Part shown: positions 43,058 through 51,482 of the stretch, piece after piece
How the letters are laid out: each line of letters starts with the position of its first letter
Numbering within the stretch: the stretch's first letter is position 1
Source of the DNA: Actinomadura graeca
GTDB taxonomy: Bacteria > Actinomycetota > Actinomycetes > Streptosporangiales > Streptosporangiaceae
Direction: 5' to 3'
Length of the DNA: 64,000 nt
Assembly (NCBI RefSeq): GCF_019175365.1
Contig: NZ_CP059572.1
Span: 7,564,001-7,628,000 of the forward strand
Made by a program: the position numbers and the translations under genes
Notes under the pieces: model-generated
The model's database searches: none
Seen by the model: the letters and a program-made list of their open reading frames with translations, nothing else
Told to the model about the DNA's origin: nothing

Positions 43058-43081
43058 AAAACATCTGAATCCATATGTTTT
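43058..43081. promoter_or_regulatory. Candidate FadR operator: AAAACAT-N10-ATGTTTT
   Basis: A perfect 7-bp inverted repeat (43058-43064 and 43075-43081) lies in an A+T-rich island between the divergent FadR and ABC-ATPase genes, ending 6 nt before the ATPase ATG. A TTGACA sequence at 43025-43030 could be a -35 box for the transporter operon. Symmetry, A+T content and location all fit an operator. Confidence 0.6.
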
Positions 43082-43087
43082 CGTGTC

Positions 43088-44122
43088 ATGCCGGCTTCAG
43101 CGGTGAGGATCCGCGACCTGCGCAAGACCTTCGGCGCCGTCGAGGCGGTGGCGGGCATCGGCCTCGACATCGGGGACGGCGAGTTCTTCTCGATGCTCGG
43201 CCCGTCCGGTTCCGGCAAGACCACCGTGCTGCGGCTGATCGCCGGGTTCGAGCGCCCCACCGCGGGGACGGTCGAGCTTGGCGGGCGGGACGTGACGGGC
43301 CTCCCGCCGTTCGAACGCGACGTCAACACCGTCTTCCAGGACTACGCCCTGTTCCCCCACCTCGACGTGCTCCGCAACGTCGAGTACGGCCTGAAGGTGC
43401 GGCGGGTGCCGCGGGCCCGGCGGAGGGAACGGGCCCTGGAGGCGCTGCGCGGCGTCCGGCTGGACGGTCTGGAGGCGCGGCGCCCGGCGGAGCTGTCGGG
43501 CGGCCAGCGCCAGCGGGTGGCGCTCGCGCGCGCCCTCGTCAACGAGCCGAGGGTGCTGCTGCTGGACGAGCCGCTCGGCGCGCTCGACCTCAGGCTGCGC
43601 GAGGAGATGCAGGTCGAGCTGAAGGCCATCCAGCGGCGGGCCGGCATCACGTTCGTGTTCGTCACCCACGACCAGCAGGAGGCCCTGACGCTCAGCGACC
43701 GGGTCGCCGTCCTCGACCGGGGGCGGATCGAGCAGGTCGGCACGCCCGCCGAGGTGTACGAGCACCCGGCCACGCCGTTCGTCGCGGGCTTCGTCGGCAC
43801 CACCAACCGCATCGGCGGCGTGTGCGTCCGGCCGGAGAAGATCCGCGTCGCGGCGCCGGCGGGGGCCGGTGACGGGCCGGGGGACGACGGCCGCCGCGGG
43901 GAGCGGCACGCGCTCGGCACGGTCGCGGAGGTGGCCTACGCGGGCGCCGTCACCCGGCTCGTCGTCGACCTGGAGTCGGGGGACCGGGTCGTGGCGCTCC
44001 AGCAGAACCTCGGCACCTCCTCGGACGCGATGCGCCACCGCGGCGCCCGCGTCCGGATCACCTGGCACGCGGCCCACGAGTTCCAGGTGGACGCCGGATC
44101 CGCGCGGGCGCACGCGCCCTGA
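43088..44122 (+). CDS. potA: Spermidine/putrescine-type ABC transporter ATP-binding protein
   Basis: This 344-residue ATPase has Walker A GPSGSGKTT, Q-loop VFQDYALFPHL, signature LSGGQRQRVALAR, Walker B VLLLDEPLGALD and H-loop THDQQEA. A C-terminal TOBE domain follows (VRPEKIRV, then LGTVAEVAYAGAVTRL and ITWHAAHEFQV). This is the PotA/FbpC-like class. ATG at 43088 without an obvious Shine-Dalgarno sequence, next to the inverted repeat. It leads a four-gene import operon. The symbol reflects family, not proven substrate. Confidence 0.9.
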   Translation: MPASAVRIRDLRKTFGAVEAVAGIGLDIGDGEFFSMLGPSGSGKTTVLRLIAGFERPTAGTVELGGRDVTGLPPFERDVNTVFQDYALFPHLDVLRNVEYGLKVRRVPRARRRERALEALRGVRLDGLEARRPAELSGGQRQRVALARALVNEPRVLLLDEPLGALDLRLREEMQVELKAIQRRAGITFVFVTHDQQEALTLSDRVAVLDRGRIEQVGTPAEVYEHPATPFVAGFVGTTNRIGGVCVRPEKIRVAAPAGAGDGPGDDGRRGERHALGTVAEVAYAGAVTRLVVDLESGDRVVALQQNLGTSSDAMRHRGARVRITWHAAHEFQVDAGSARAHAP

Positions 44123-44171
44123 CCCGGCCGGCGGTGTCTCCTTCCCCAACCCCCGACACAAGGAGTTCCTC

Positions 44172-45380
44172 ATGTGGTCCACGCGCATGGCGCTCGCCGC
44201 GGTGGCGACGCTGGCGATCGGACTGGCCGCCGCCTGCGGCGACGGCGGCACGGCGGACACGGCGACCGGCACCGGGCAGGGCGGCTTCACGGTCCCCCGG
44301 CTCGCCGCCCACCGGTCGCTCGGCGCGGGCGAGGGCCGCGTCAACCTGGTCGCCTGGGCCGGGTACGCCGAGGACGGTTCCAACGACAAGACGGCCGACT
44401 GGGTCCACCCCTTCGAGAAGGCCACCGGCTGCAAGGTCGCCACCAAGGTCGCCGGGACGTCCGACGAGATGGTGACGCTGATGAGGACCGGCGAGTACGA
44501 CGCCGTCTCCGCGTCCGGCGACGCCTCCCTCCGGCTCATCGCCTCCGGCACCGTCGCGCCGGTCAACACCTCCCTCGTGCCGAACTACGCCGACGTGTTC
44601 CCCGGCCTGAAGCTCAAGCCGTGGAACTCGGTGAACGGCGTCCCCTACGGGATCCCGCACGGCCGCGGCGCCAACCTGCTCATGTGGCGGTCCGACAAGG
44701 TCAGGCCCGCCCCCGACTCCTGGGGCGCGGTGTTCGACGCGAACTCCCCGTACAAGGGCAGGATCACCGCCTACGACTCGCCGATCTACATCGCGGACGC
44801 GGCGCTCTACCTGATGTCGGCCCGTCCCGACCTCGGGATCAGGAACCCGTACGCGCTGGACCGGCGGCAGTTCGACGCGGCCGTCGCGCTCCTGAAGACC
44901 CAGCGCGGCCTCGTCGGCGAGTACTGGTCGGACTACACCAAGGAGGTCCAGGCGTTCAAGAGCGGCGACTCGGTCCTCGGCACGACCTGGCAGGTCATCG
45001 CCAACCTCGCGAAGGCCGAGAAGGCGCCGGTGAAGGTCACGCTGCCCAGGGAGGGCTCCACCGGCTGGTCGGACACCTGGATGGTCGCCGCCAAGGCCGA
45101 GCACCCGAACTGCGCCTACAGGTGGCTGAACTGGATCGTCTCGCCGAAGGCGAACGCGCAGGTCGCCGAGTGGTTCGGCGAGGCGCCCGCCAACGCCAAG
45201 GCGTGCCGCCTCACCTCGGACAAGCGGTTCTGCGCCACCTTCCACGCCACCGACGAGACCTACTTCTCGAAGGTGCACTTCTGGACGACGCCGATCGCGC
45301 AGTGCCTCGACGGGCGCACGGACGTCCGGTGCGTCGACTACAGCAGGTGGACCCAGGCGTGGACGACGATCAAGGGCTGA
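44172..45380 (+). CDS. ABC transporter substrate-binding lipoprotein, PotD-like
   Basis: This 402-residue exported lipoprotein has a lipobox ending LAAACGDG (Cys near residue 18). The mature protein is a type II periplasmic-binding fold with VNLVAWAGYAEDGSND near the N-terminus, GVPYGIPHGRGANLLMW and SDTWMVAAKAEHPNCAYRW, as in PotD/PotF-type binders of polyamines or related cations. Several extra cysteines (ACRL, RFCATF, QCLDGR, RCVDY) lie near the C-terminus and may form disulfides. ATG at 44172 with AAGGAG upstream. The next gene begins 22 nt before its stop. Confidence 0.9.
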   Translation: MWSTRMALAAVATLAIGLAAACGDGGTADTATGTGQGGFTVPRLAAHRSLGAGEGRVNLVAWAGYAEDGSNDKTADWVHPFEKATGCKVATKVAGTSDEMVTLMRTGEYDAVSASGDASLRLIASGTVAPVNTSLVPNYADVFPGLKLKPWNSVNGVPYGIPHGRGANLLMWRSDKVRPAPDSWGAVFDANSPYKGRITAYDSPIYIADAALYLMSARPDLGIRNPYALDRRQFDAAVALLKTQRGLVGEYWSDYTKEVQAFKSGDSVLGTTWQVIANLAKAEKAPVKVTLPREGSTGWSDTWMVAAKAEHPNCAYRWLNWIVSPKANAQVAEWFGEAPANAKACRLTSDKRFCATFHATDETYFSKVHFWTTPIAQCLDGRTDVRCVDYSRWTQAWTTIKG

Positions 45381-46270
45381 CCGCGGCGGGCCGCCCGGCG
45401 CGGGCCCCCCGGCGCCGGGCGGCCGCCCTGCTGCACCGCCGGCCGCGGCTGCGCCTGGCGCTGCTGCTGCCGGCGCCGCTGGCCTGGCTCGCCGCCGTCT
45501 ACCTCGGCGCCCTCGCCGCGATCTTCCTGACCGCGTTCTGGACGACCGACACCTTCACCGGCGAGGTGGTCCACCGGTTCACCCTGGCCAACTTCCAGAT
45601 GCTGGGAGACGAGCCCGTCTACCGGACGATCGCGCTGCGCAGCGTGGGCGTCGCCGCGGCCGTCACCGCCATCGACACCGCCCTCGGCCTGCCGATGGCC
45701 TTCTACATGGCCAAGGTCGCCCGCCCCTCGCACCGCCCGTACCTGGTGGCCGCCGTCCTGGCGCCGCTGTGGGCGGCCTACCTCGTCAAGGCGTACGCGT
45801 GGCGGGTCATGCTCGCGGAGGGCGGCCTCATCGACGAGGCCCTCAGGCCGTTCGGCGCCTCCGGGCCCGGCTACGGCCTCACCGCGACCGTGATCGTGCT
45901 GTCCTACCTGTGGCTGCCGTACATGATCCTGCCCGTCTACGCGGGGCTGGAACGGCTGCCCGGCCCGCTGCTGGACGCCTCGGGCGACCTCGGCGCGCGC
46001 CCGCTGCGCACGTTCCTCTCCGTCGTGCTGCCGATGATCTTCCCGTCGCTGGTGGCCGGATCGCTCTTCACGTTCTCGCTGTCGCTCGGCGACTACCTCA
46101 CCGTGAAGATCGTCGGCGGCCGGGGCCAGCTGCTCGGCAACGTCGTCTACGACAACGTCGGCGCCGCCAACAACCTGCCGTTCGCCGCCGCCGTCGCCAC
46201 GGTCCCGGTCGCGGTGATGCTGGCCTACCTCGCCGCGGCCCGCCGCGCCGGCGCCCTCAGGGAGCTGTGA
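45359..46270 (+). CDS. ABC transporter permease, PotB-like
   Basis: This 303-residue permease has an Arg-rich cytoplasmic N-terminus and about six helices. The EAA-type loop reads LDASGDLGARPLRTFLSVVLP. SLSLGDYLTVKIVGG is typical of polyamine permeases. The GTG at 45359 (22-nt overlap with the SBP gene, AGGTGG upstream) is the most plausible start. The stop overlaps the second permease start (TGATG). Confidence 0.88.
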   Translation: MDDDQGLTAAGRPARAPRRRAAALLHRRPRLRLALLLPAPLAWLAAVYLGALAAIFLTAFWTTDTFTGEVVHRFTLANFQMLGDEPVYRTIALRSVGVAAAVTAIDTALGLPMAFYMAKVARPSHRPYLVAAVLAPLWAAYLVKAYAWRVMLAEGGLIDEALRPFGASGPGYGLTATVIVLSYLWLPYMILPVYAGLERLPGPLLDASGDLGARPLRTFLSVVLPMIFPSLVAGSLFTFSLSLGDYLTVKIVGGRGQLLGNVVYDNVGAANNLPFAAAVATVPVAVMLAYLAAARRAGALREL

Positions 46271-47076
46271 TGACCCTCTCGCCCGCCGCGCGGGCCGCGC
46301 TGCGCGCCGTGATGATCCTCGGCCTGGCGGTGATCTACGTGCCGCTGCTGGTGGTGCTGGTCAACTCCGTCAACGCCGACAGGGCCTTCGGCTGGCCCCC
46401 GTCCGGCCTCACCGGCCGGTGGTGGGCGCAGGCCGCGGACAACGCCGGGGCCCGCCGCGCCGTGCTCACCAGCCTCAAGGCCGGGATCGGCGCCACCGCC
46501 GCCGCGCTGGTCCTCGGCACGATGGCCGCGTTCGCCGTCGGCCGGTACCGCTTCTTCGGACGGGAGGCCGTGTCGCTGGTCGTGGTCCTGCCGATCGCGC
46601 TGCCCGGCATCGTCACCGGCATCGCGCTCAGCAACGCGTTCCAGGTCGTGCTGAAGCCGCTCGGCGTCGGGCTCGGGCTGTTCACCGTCGTCGTCGGGCA
46701 CGCCACGTTCTGCGTCGTGACGATCTACAACAACGTCCTCGCCCGGCTGCGCCGCACGGGCACCGTCCTGGAGGAGGCGTCCGCCGACCTCGGCGCCCGC
46801 GGCCTCCAGACGTTCCGCTACGTCACGCTCCCGGCCCTGCGCCCGGCGCTGCTCGCCGGGGCGCTGCTGTCGTTCGCGCTGTCCTTCGACGAGATCATCG
46901 TCACCACGTTCACCGCGGGTCCCGGCACCGAGACGCTGCCGATCTGGATCTTCACCAACCTGTTCAGGCCGAACCAGGCGCCGGTCGTGAACGTGCTGGC
47001 GGCCGCCCTGATCGTCCTGTCGGTGATCCCGATCCTGCTCGCCAGGCGCCTGTCGGGCACCCGCACCGTCCCCTGA
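46270..47076 (+). CDS. ABC transporter permease, PotC-like
   Basis: This 268-residue second permease half has six predicted helices, EAA loop LEEASADLGARGLQTFRYVTLP and C-terminal FDEIIVTTFTAGPGTETLP, typical of PotC. ATG at 46270 in a TGATG overlap with the PotB-like gene. It ends the operon, convergent with trpD across 27 nt containing a small GGCCC-GCCG-GGGCC hairpin (47087-47100). Confidence 0.92.
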   Translation: MTLSPAARAALRAVMILGLAVIYVPLLVVLVNSVNADRAFGWPPSGLTGRWWAQAADNAGARRAVLTSLKAGIGATAAALVLGTMAAFAVGRYRFFGREAVSLVVVLPIALPGIVTGIALSNAFQVVLKPLGVGLGLFTVVVGHATFCVVTIYNNVLARLRRTGTVLEEASADLGARGLQTFRYVTLPALRPALLAGALLSFALSFDEIIVTTFTAGPGTETLPIWIFTNLFRPNQAPVVNVLAAALIVLSVIPILLARRLSGTRTVP

Positions 47077-47103
47077 CCCGCCGGACGGCCCGCCGGGGCC
47101 CGG

Positions 47104-48153
47104 TCAGCCCCTGAGGCCCTGCGAGACCTCCACCCAGCGGTCCAGGAGGGCGCTCGCGGCGCCCGAGTCGACCGCGGCGGCGGCGCGCCCGTACCCGGCG
47201 CGCAGCGCCGCGGTGAGCCCGGCCGCCGGCGGCGCGCCCTCGTAGGCCGTGATCAGCGCGGCGGCGTTCAGCAGCACCATGTCGCGGACGGGCCCGGGCC
47301 GCCCGGCGAACACCTCGCGGGCCACCCGGCCGTTGAACGCGGCGTCGGCGCCGCGCAGGTCGTCCGGGCCGGCGGGGGCGATGCCGAGGTCGGACGGGTC
47401 GAACGCCGTCTCCGTCACCGTCCCGTCGCGGACCACCCACACCGTCGAGGTGCCGGTGGTGGTCAGCTCGTCCAGGCCGTCGTCGCCGCGGAACACCAGC
47501 GACGAGCACCCCCGCGCGGCGAACACGCCCGCGATGACGCCCGCCATCCGCGGGTGGAACACCCCCACCGCCTGCGCCGCGGGCCGCGCGGGGTTCGTCA
47601 GCGGCCCGAGGAAGTTGAACACCGTGGGGGTCCCGAGCTCGCTGCGGGCCTTGGCCGCGTACCGCAGCGCCGGGTGGAACAGCGGCGCGAAGCAGAAGGT
47701 GATGCCGGTCTCCTCGGCGACCCGCGCGGTCGCCTCGGGCGGCAGGTCGATGGCCACGCCGAGGTGCTCCAGCAGGTCGGCGGCGCCGCAGGACGACGAG
47801 GCGGCCCGGTTGCCGTGCTTGACGACCTTGACCCCGGCCGCCGCGCCGACCACCGCCGCCATCGTGGAGATGTTGACGGTGTGGGCGCGGTCCCCGCCCG
47901 TCCCGACCAGGTCGGCGAAGCGGTCCGGCACCGAGATCGGGGTGGCGTTGTCCATCATGCCCTCGGCGAGGCCGGAGACCTCGGCGACCGTCTCGCCCTT
48001 GGCGCGCATCGCGACCGCGAAGCCCGCGATCTGCACGTCGGTGGCCTCCCCGGACATGATCCGGTTCATCGCCCAGGCGGTCTCCTCGCTGGTCAGCGAC
48101 TCGCCGGCCAGAAGGGCACTGAGAAGCGCGGGCCAGGTGTTACGGGCGTCCAT
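47104..48153 (-). CDS. trpD: Anthranilate phosphoribosyltransferase
   Basis: This 349-residue enzyme transfers phosphoribosyl to anthranilate in tryptophan synthesis. Signatures are [17 protein letters not shown] (PRPP and Mg binding), [20 protein letters not shown], and [18 protein letters not shown]. The ATG at 48153 is preferred over an upstream in-frame start because GGGAGAG is well placed. It stands alone without other trp genes, next to ctaE-qcr as in mycobacteria (Rv2192c). It is probably not co-regulated with the convergent transporter. Confidence 0.96.
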   Translation of the reverse strand: MDARNTWPALLSALLAGESLTSEETAWAMNRIMSGEATDVQIAGFAVAMRAKGETVAEVSGLAEGMMDNATPISVPDRFADLVGTGGDRAHTVNISTMAAVVGAAAGVKVVKHGNRAASSSCGAADLLEHLGVAIDLPPEATARVAEETGITFCFAPLFHPALRYAAKARSELGTPTVFNFLGPLTNPARPAAQAVGVFHPRMAGVIAGVFAARGCSSLVFRGDDGLDELTTTGTSTVWVVRDGTVTETAFDPSDLGIAPAGPDDLRGADAAFNGRVAREVFAGRPGPVRDMVLLNAAALITAYEGAPPAAGLTAALRAGYGRAAAAVDSGAASALLDRWVEVSQGLRG

Positions 48154-48232
48154 GTCTCTCCCACATGTCTCGGCCACACGTCCCGGCGGGGGGCGTCCCG
48201 GGTCCCTCGGCGAGAGCCCCGCGTCGAGGGCC

Positions 48233-48631
48233 CTACAGGGCCGGCAGGCGGTTCCCGGCGCGCCCGCGCATGAGCCCGGCGAGGGTGGTCGCCAGGACCA
48301 TCGGGTCCAGCGGCAGGCCCACGACGGCGTCGGCCCGCGACCAGGTCGCCAGCCAGCCGTCGTCGCGGCGGGCGATGATCGCGAGGACCGGCGGGCAGTC
48401 GTAGACCTCGTCCTTGGCCTGCCGGCACACGCCGAGCCCGCCCGCGGGCTGCGCCTCGCCGTCCACGATCAGCACGTCGATGCCGCCCTCGTCGAGCCGC
48501 TCCACCACGGCGGGCTGGGTCGCGCGCTCGACGAACTCGACCCGCGGGACGTCGGCGGCGGGGCGGCGGCCGATCGCCATCCGGATCTGGGCGCGGGTGT
48601 TCGCGTCGTCGCTGTAGACGAGAACCTTCAT
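48233..48631 (-). CDS. Atypical receiver-domain (response-regulator-like) protein
   Basis: This 132-residue protein has the alpha/beta fold of a receiver domain: [16 protein letters not shown] supplies the acidic pocket, and [16 protein letters not shown] places a possible phospho-Asp. [11 protein letters not shown] stands in for the usual switch/Lys region, where no clear lysine is seen. There is no output domain. The ATG at 48631 has GGAGAG upstream; ATG at 48658 is an alternative giving 141 residues. It lies between trpD and ctaE. Function unknown; it may act as an unphosphorylated binding module. Confidence 0.78.
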   Translation of the reverse strand: MKVLVYSDDANTRAQIRMAIGRRPAADVPRVEFVERATQPAVVERLDEGGIDVLIVDGEAQPAGGLGVCRQAKDEVYDCPPVLAIIARRDDGWLATWSRADAVVGLPLDPMVLATTLAGLMRGRAGNRLPAL

Positions 48632-48751
48632 CGGGCTCTCCGGGGCGGTGGTGCTCATGCCACCGAAGGGTACCGGGTGCGGGCTGGGGAGACACGCTCG
48701 GGGAACCCAAGAAGGGGGGTCATGCGTCACTCAGTGGATAGGGGCGCAATA

Positions 48752-49408
48752 ATGCTGCCCGTGACAGCATCCGCGATAGAGACACCACCTCACGCACGGG
48801 CGAACCGTCCCAATCTGGTCAGTGTGGGGACGATCGTCTGGCTGTCGTCCGAGCTGATGTTCTTCGCGGCGCTGTTCGCGATGTTCTTCACGATCCGCTC
48901 CGTGACGATCGGCCAGTCCGGGCACGGCTCCTGGCCGGGCGCACCGCTGGACCTGCCCCTGTCCGCGGTCAACACGACCGTCCTCGTGCTGTCCTCCGTG
49001 ACCTGCCAGATGGGCGTGTTCAAGGCCGAGGCCGGCCAGGTCGGCCGCGCCGGCGGCCTGCTGGACTTCCGGCGGTGGGGCCTGCGCGAGTGGTACGTGC
49101 TGTCCTTCCTCATGGGCGCCTACTTCGTCGGCGGTCAGGCGTTCGAGTACTACAACCTGGTCACCAAGGACGGGCTCACCCTCTCGTCCTCGGCCTACGG
49201 CTCGGTCTTCTACCTGACCACCGGTTTCCACGGACTGCACGTCACCGGCGGGCTCATCGCCTTCCTGTTCGTCCTCGGGAGGACCTACGCCGCGAAGCGA
49301 TGGACGCACGAGCAGGCGACGAGCGCGATCGTCGTGTCCTACTACTGGCACTTCGTCGACGTGGTGTGGATCGGCCTGTTCGCCACCATCTACCTGCTCG
49401 ACATGTGA
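48752..49408 (+). CDS. ctaE: Cytochrome c oxidase subunit III
   Basis: This 218-residue, five-helix oxidase subunit carries [38 protein letters not shown] and [13 protein letters not shown], all standard for subunit III. The ATG at 48752 follows GGGGCG; GTG at 48761 ([10 protein letters not shown]) is an alternative. It precedes qcrC by 56 nt and forms the ctaE-qcrCAB operon of the bc1-aa3 supercomplex. Confidence 0.95.
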   Translation: MLPVTASAIETPPHARANRPNLVSVGTIVWLSSELMFFAALFAMFFTIRSVTIGQSGHGSWPGAPLDLPLSAVNTTVLVLSSVTCQMGVFKAEAGQVGRAGGLLDFRRWGLREWYVLSFLMGAYFVGGQAFEYYNLVTKDGLTLSSSAYGSVFYLTTGFHGLHVTGGLIAFLFVLGRTYAAKRWTHEQATSAIVVSYYWHFVDVVWIGLFATIYLLDM

Positions 49409-49464
49409 CGTGACCCAGTGACCTGCTCGACCCACCAGACGACATGACCCGAACGGGGATTTCC

Positions 49465-50376
49465 GTGAAAAGGTTCACCGCATGGCGCCGGCGCCCGTGG
49501 GCGGGCTACGCCGTCGTGCTGGCGGCCCTGGCGGCGATCGGCGTCATCTACGCCGGCTTCTCGCCGCAGACCGGCCGCGCCGAGGCGGAGGGCACCGCCC
49601 ATGCCGCGCAGGACCTGGCGAACGGCAAGCAGCTGTTCAACAAGAACTGCGCCAGCTGCCACGGGCTGAACGCCGAGGGCACCAAGGACGGCAAGGGCAA
49701 GCCGATCGCCCCCAGCCTCATCGGCGTGGGCGCCGCATCCGTCGACTTCCAGGTCAGCACGGGCCGGATGCCCGCGATGAACCCCGGCGCGCAGATGCCG
49801 CGCAAGGAGCCGATCCCCCCCTTCGACACCTCGATCAAGACCGACTACGAGGAGAAGGAGAAGCGGGAGGAGGCCGAGCGGCGGAAGGCCGAGGCGGAGA
49901 AGAACCTGGCGGACCTGCGGGCCTACATCGCCTCTCTCGGCGGCGGGCCGGAGATCCCCCCGGCCTCGGCGGTCGACCCGAAGACCGGGAACGTCGCGCT
50001 CGGCGGCAAGCTGTTCCGCACCAACTGCGCCCAGTGCCACAACTTCACCGGCCAGGGCGGCGCGCTGACCGGCGGCAAGTACGCCCCGCCGCTGAACAAC
50101 AGCGACGTCACGCCCACCCAGATCTACGAGGCCATGCTGACCGGCCCGCAGGCCATGCCGGTGTTCAACGACAGCACGCTCACGCCCAAGGACAAGCAGG
50201 CGATCATCGCCTACCTCGTCCAGACGCGCGAGGAGCCGAACCCGGGCGGTAACGGCCTCGGCCGCATCGGGCCGGTGTCGGAGGGCCTGGCCGGATGGCT
50301 GATCGGAATCGGCCTGCTGGTGCTGGCGGCCATGTGGATCACCGCGAAGAAGCCGAAGAAGCTGAAGAAGCCATGA
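49465..50376 (+). CDS. qcrC: Diheme cytochrome c subunit of the bc1 complex
   Basis: This 303-residue protein has an N-terminal anchor (about 15-37), two cytochrome c domains with CASCH near 62-66 and CAQCH near 188-192, and a C-terminal helix (IGIGLLVLAAMWI). It carries electrons from the Rieske protein/cyt c1 function directly to CuA, as in other actinobacterial QcrC. A charged helix (DYEEKEKREEAERRKAEAEK, residues about 133-152) is inserted between the heme domains. The GTG at 49465 is chosen for its spacing after GGGGAT; ATG at 49444 is possible. ATGA overlap with qcrA. Confidence 0.95.
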   Translation: MKRFTAWRRRPWAGYAVVLAALAAIGVIYAGFSPQTGRAEAEGTAHAAQDLANGKQLFNKNCASCHGLNAEGTKDGKGKPIAPSLIGVGAASVDFQVSTGRMPAMNPGAQMPRKEPIPPFDTSIKTDYEEKEKREEAERRKAEAEKNLADLRAYIASLGGGPEIPPASAVDPKTGNVALGGKLFRTNCAQCHNFTGQGGALTGGKYAPPLNNSDVTPTQIYEAMLTGPQAMPVFNDSTLTPKDKQAIIAYLVQTREEPNPGGNGLGRIGPVSEGLAGWLIGIGLLVLAAMWITAKKPKKLKKP

Positions 50377-51482
50377 GCGACGAGAACAAGGACACCGCGG
50401 GCTCGAAGGAGCCCCGCGAGGGCGCGCGCGGGCGCGTGATCGGCACCCCGTCCCCGGCGCGGGACAAGGCGCTGCTCGCCGAGGACGACATCTCGGCGCC
50501 GGCGGGCGCGGGGGAGCAGCTGGACGAGGCGGCGGCCAAGCGGGCCGAGCGCGTCGTCGCGGCGTTCTTCCTGCTCGCCTTCGCCGGCAGCGTGGCGTTC
50601 ATCGCCTACTACATCGGCTGGAGCGGCCGCGACGGCGGCATGCACGGGGTCGGCCGGGCCCGGGAGTCGAACTTCTGGCTCGGCGGCATGATGGCCCTGT
50701 CGTTCCTGGCGCTCGCCATCGGCGTCACCATCTGGGTCCGCCGCCTGATGACGAGCAAGCCGATCGTCCAGGAGCGGCACGAGCTGGCCGCCGACGCCGA
50801 GACCCGCGCGGGCTTCACCAGGGACTTCCTGGAGGGCGCCGACGACAGCGGCATCACCAAGCGGCCGCTGCTGCGCCGCACGCTGCTGCTGGCGGCCGCG
50901 CCCCTCGGGCTGGCCCCGCTGGTGCTGCTGCGCGACCTCGGCCCGCTGCCGGAGAAGCGCCTGCGCACCACGTTCTGGGCCGAGGCCGTCGAGGAGGCCC
51001 GCAAGCAGGGCAAGAAGGGCGTCCGGCTGGTCGTGGACGGCACCAACAAGCCGCTCAAGGTCAGCGACTTCTCCGCGCCAGGCTCGATGATCACCGTCCT
51101 GCCGGAGGGCATCGAGGAGCTCGTCCCCGAGGACCAGGTGCTCACCCAGACCGCCAAGGCGGTCACCATCCTGATCAACATCCCCGAGGACGAGTTCAAG
51201 CCCGCCAAGGGCCGGGAGAACTGGCACGTCAACGGGATCGTGGCGTACTCCAAGATCTGCACGCACGTCGGCTGCCCGGCGGCCCTGTACGAGCAGACCA
51301 CGCACCACATCCTGTGCCCGTGCCACCAGTCCACCTTCGACGCCACCGACGCGGCGAAGGTCGTGTTCGGCCCGGCCGCCCGCCCGCTGCCCCAGCTGCC
51401 GCTGGCGGTCGAGAACGGGTACCTGGTCGCCACGAGCGACTACCACGAGCCGATCGGCCCGAGCTTCTGGGAGCGCGGATGA
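50373..51482 (+). CDS. qcrA: Rieske iron-sulfur subunit of the bc1 complex
   Basis: This 369-residue subunit has an extended N-terminal region with three transmembrane helices (near 57-80, 97-118 and 165-185), as in actinobacterial QcrA, and a C-terminal Rieske domain. The [2Fe-2S] ligands are in CTHVGC near 296 and CPCHQS near 313. Start ATG 50373 overlaps the qcrC stop (ATGA), and the stop overlaps qcrB (ATGA). It transfers electrons from menaquinol to the cytochrome c subunit. Confidence 0.97.
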   Translation: MSDENKDTAGSKEPREGARGRVIGTPSPARDKALLAEDDISAPAGAGEQLDEAAAKRAERVVAAFFLLAFAGSVAFIAYYIGWSGRDGGMHGVGRARESNFWLGGMMALSFLALAIGVTIWVRRLMTSKPIVQERHELAADAETRAGFTRDFLEGADDSGITKRPLLRRTLLLAAAPLGLAPLVLLRDLGPLPEKRLRTTFWAEAVEEARKQGKKGVRLVVDGTNKPLKVSDFSAPGSMITVLPEGIEELVPEDQVLTQTAKAVTILINIPEDEFKPAKGRENWHVNGIVAYSKICTHVGCPAALYEQTTHHILCPCHQSTFDATDAAKVVFGPAARPLPQLPLAVENGYLVATSDYHEPIGPSFWERG

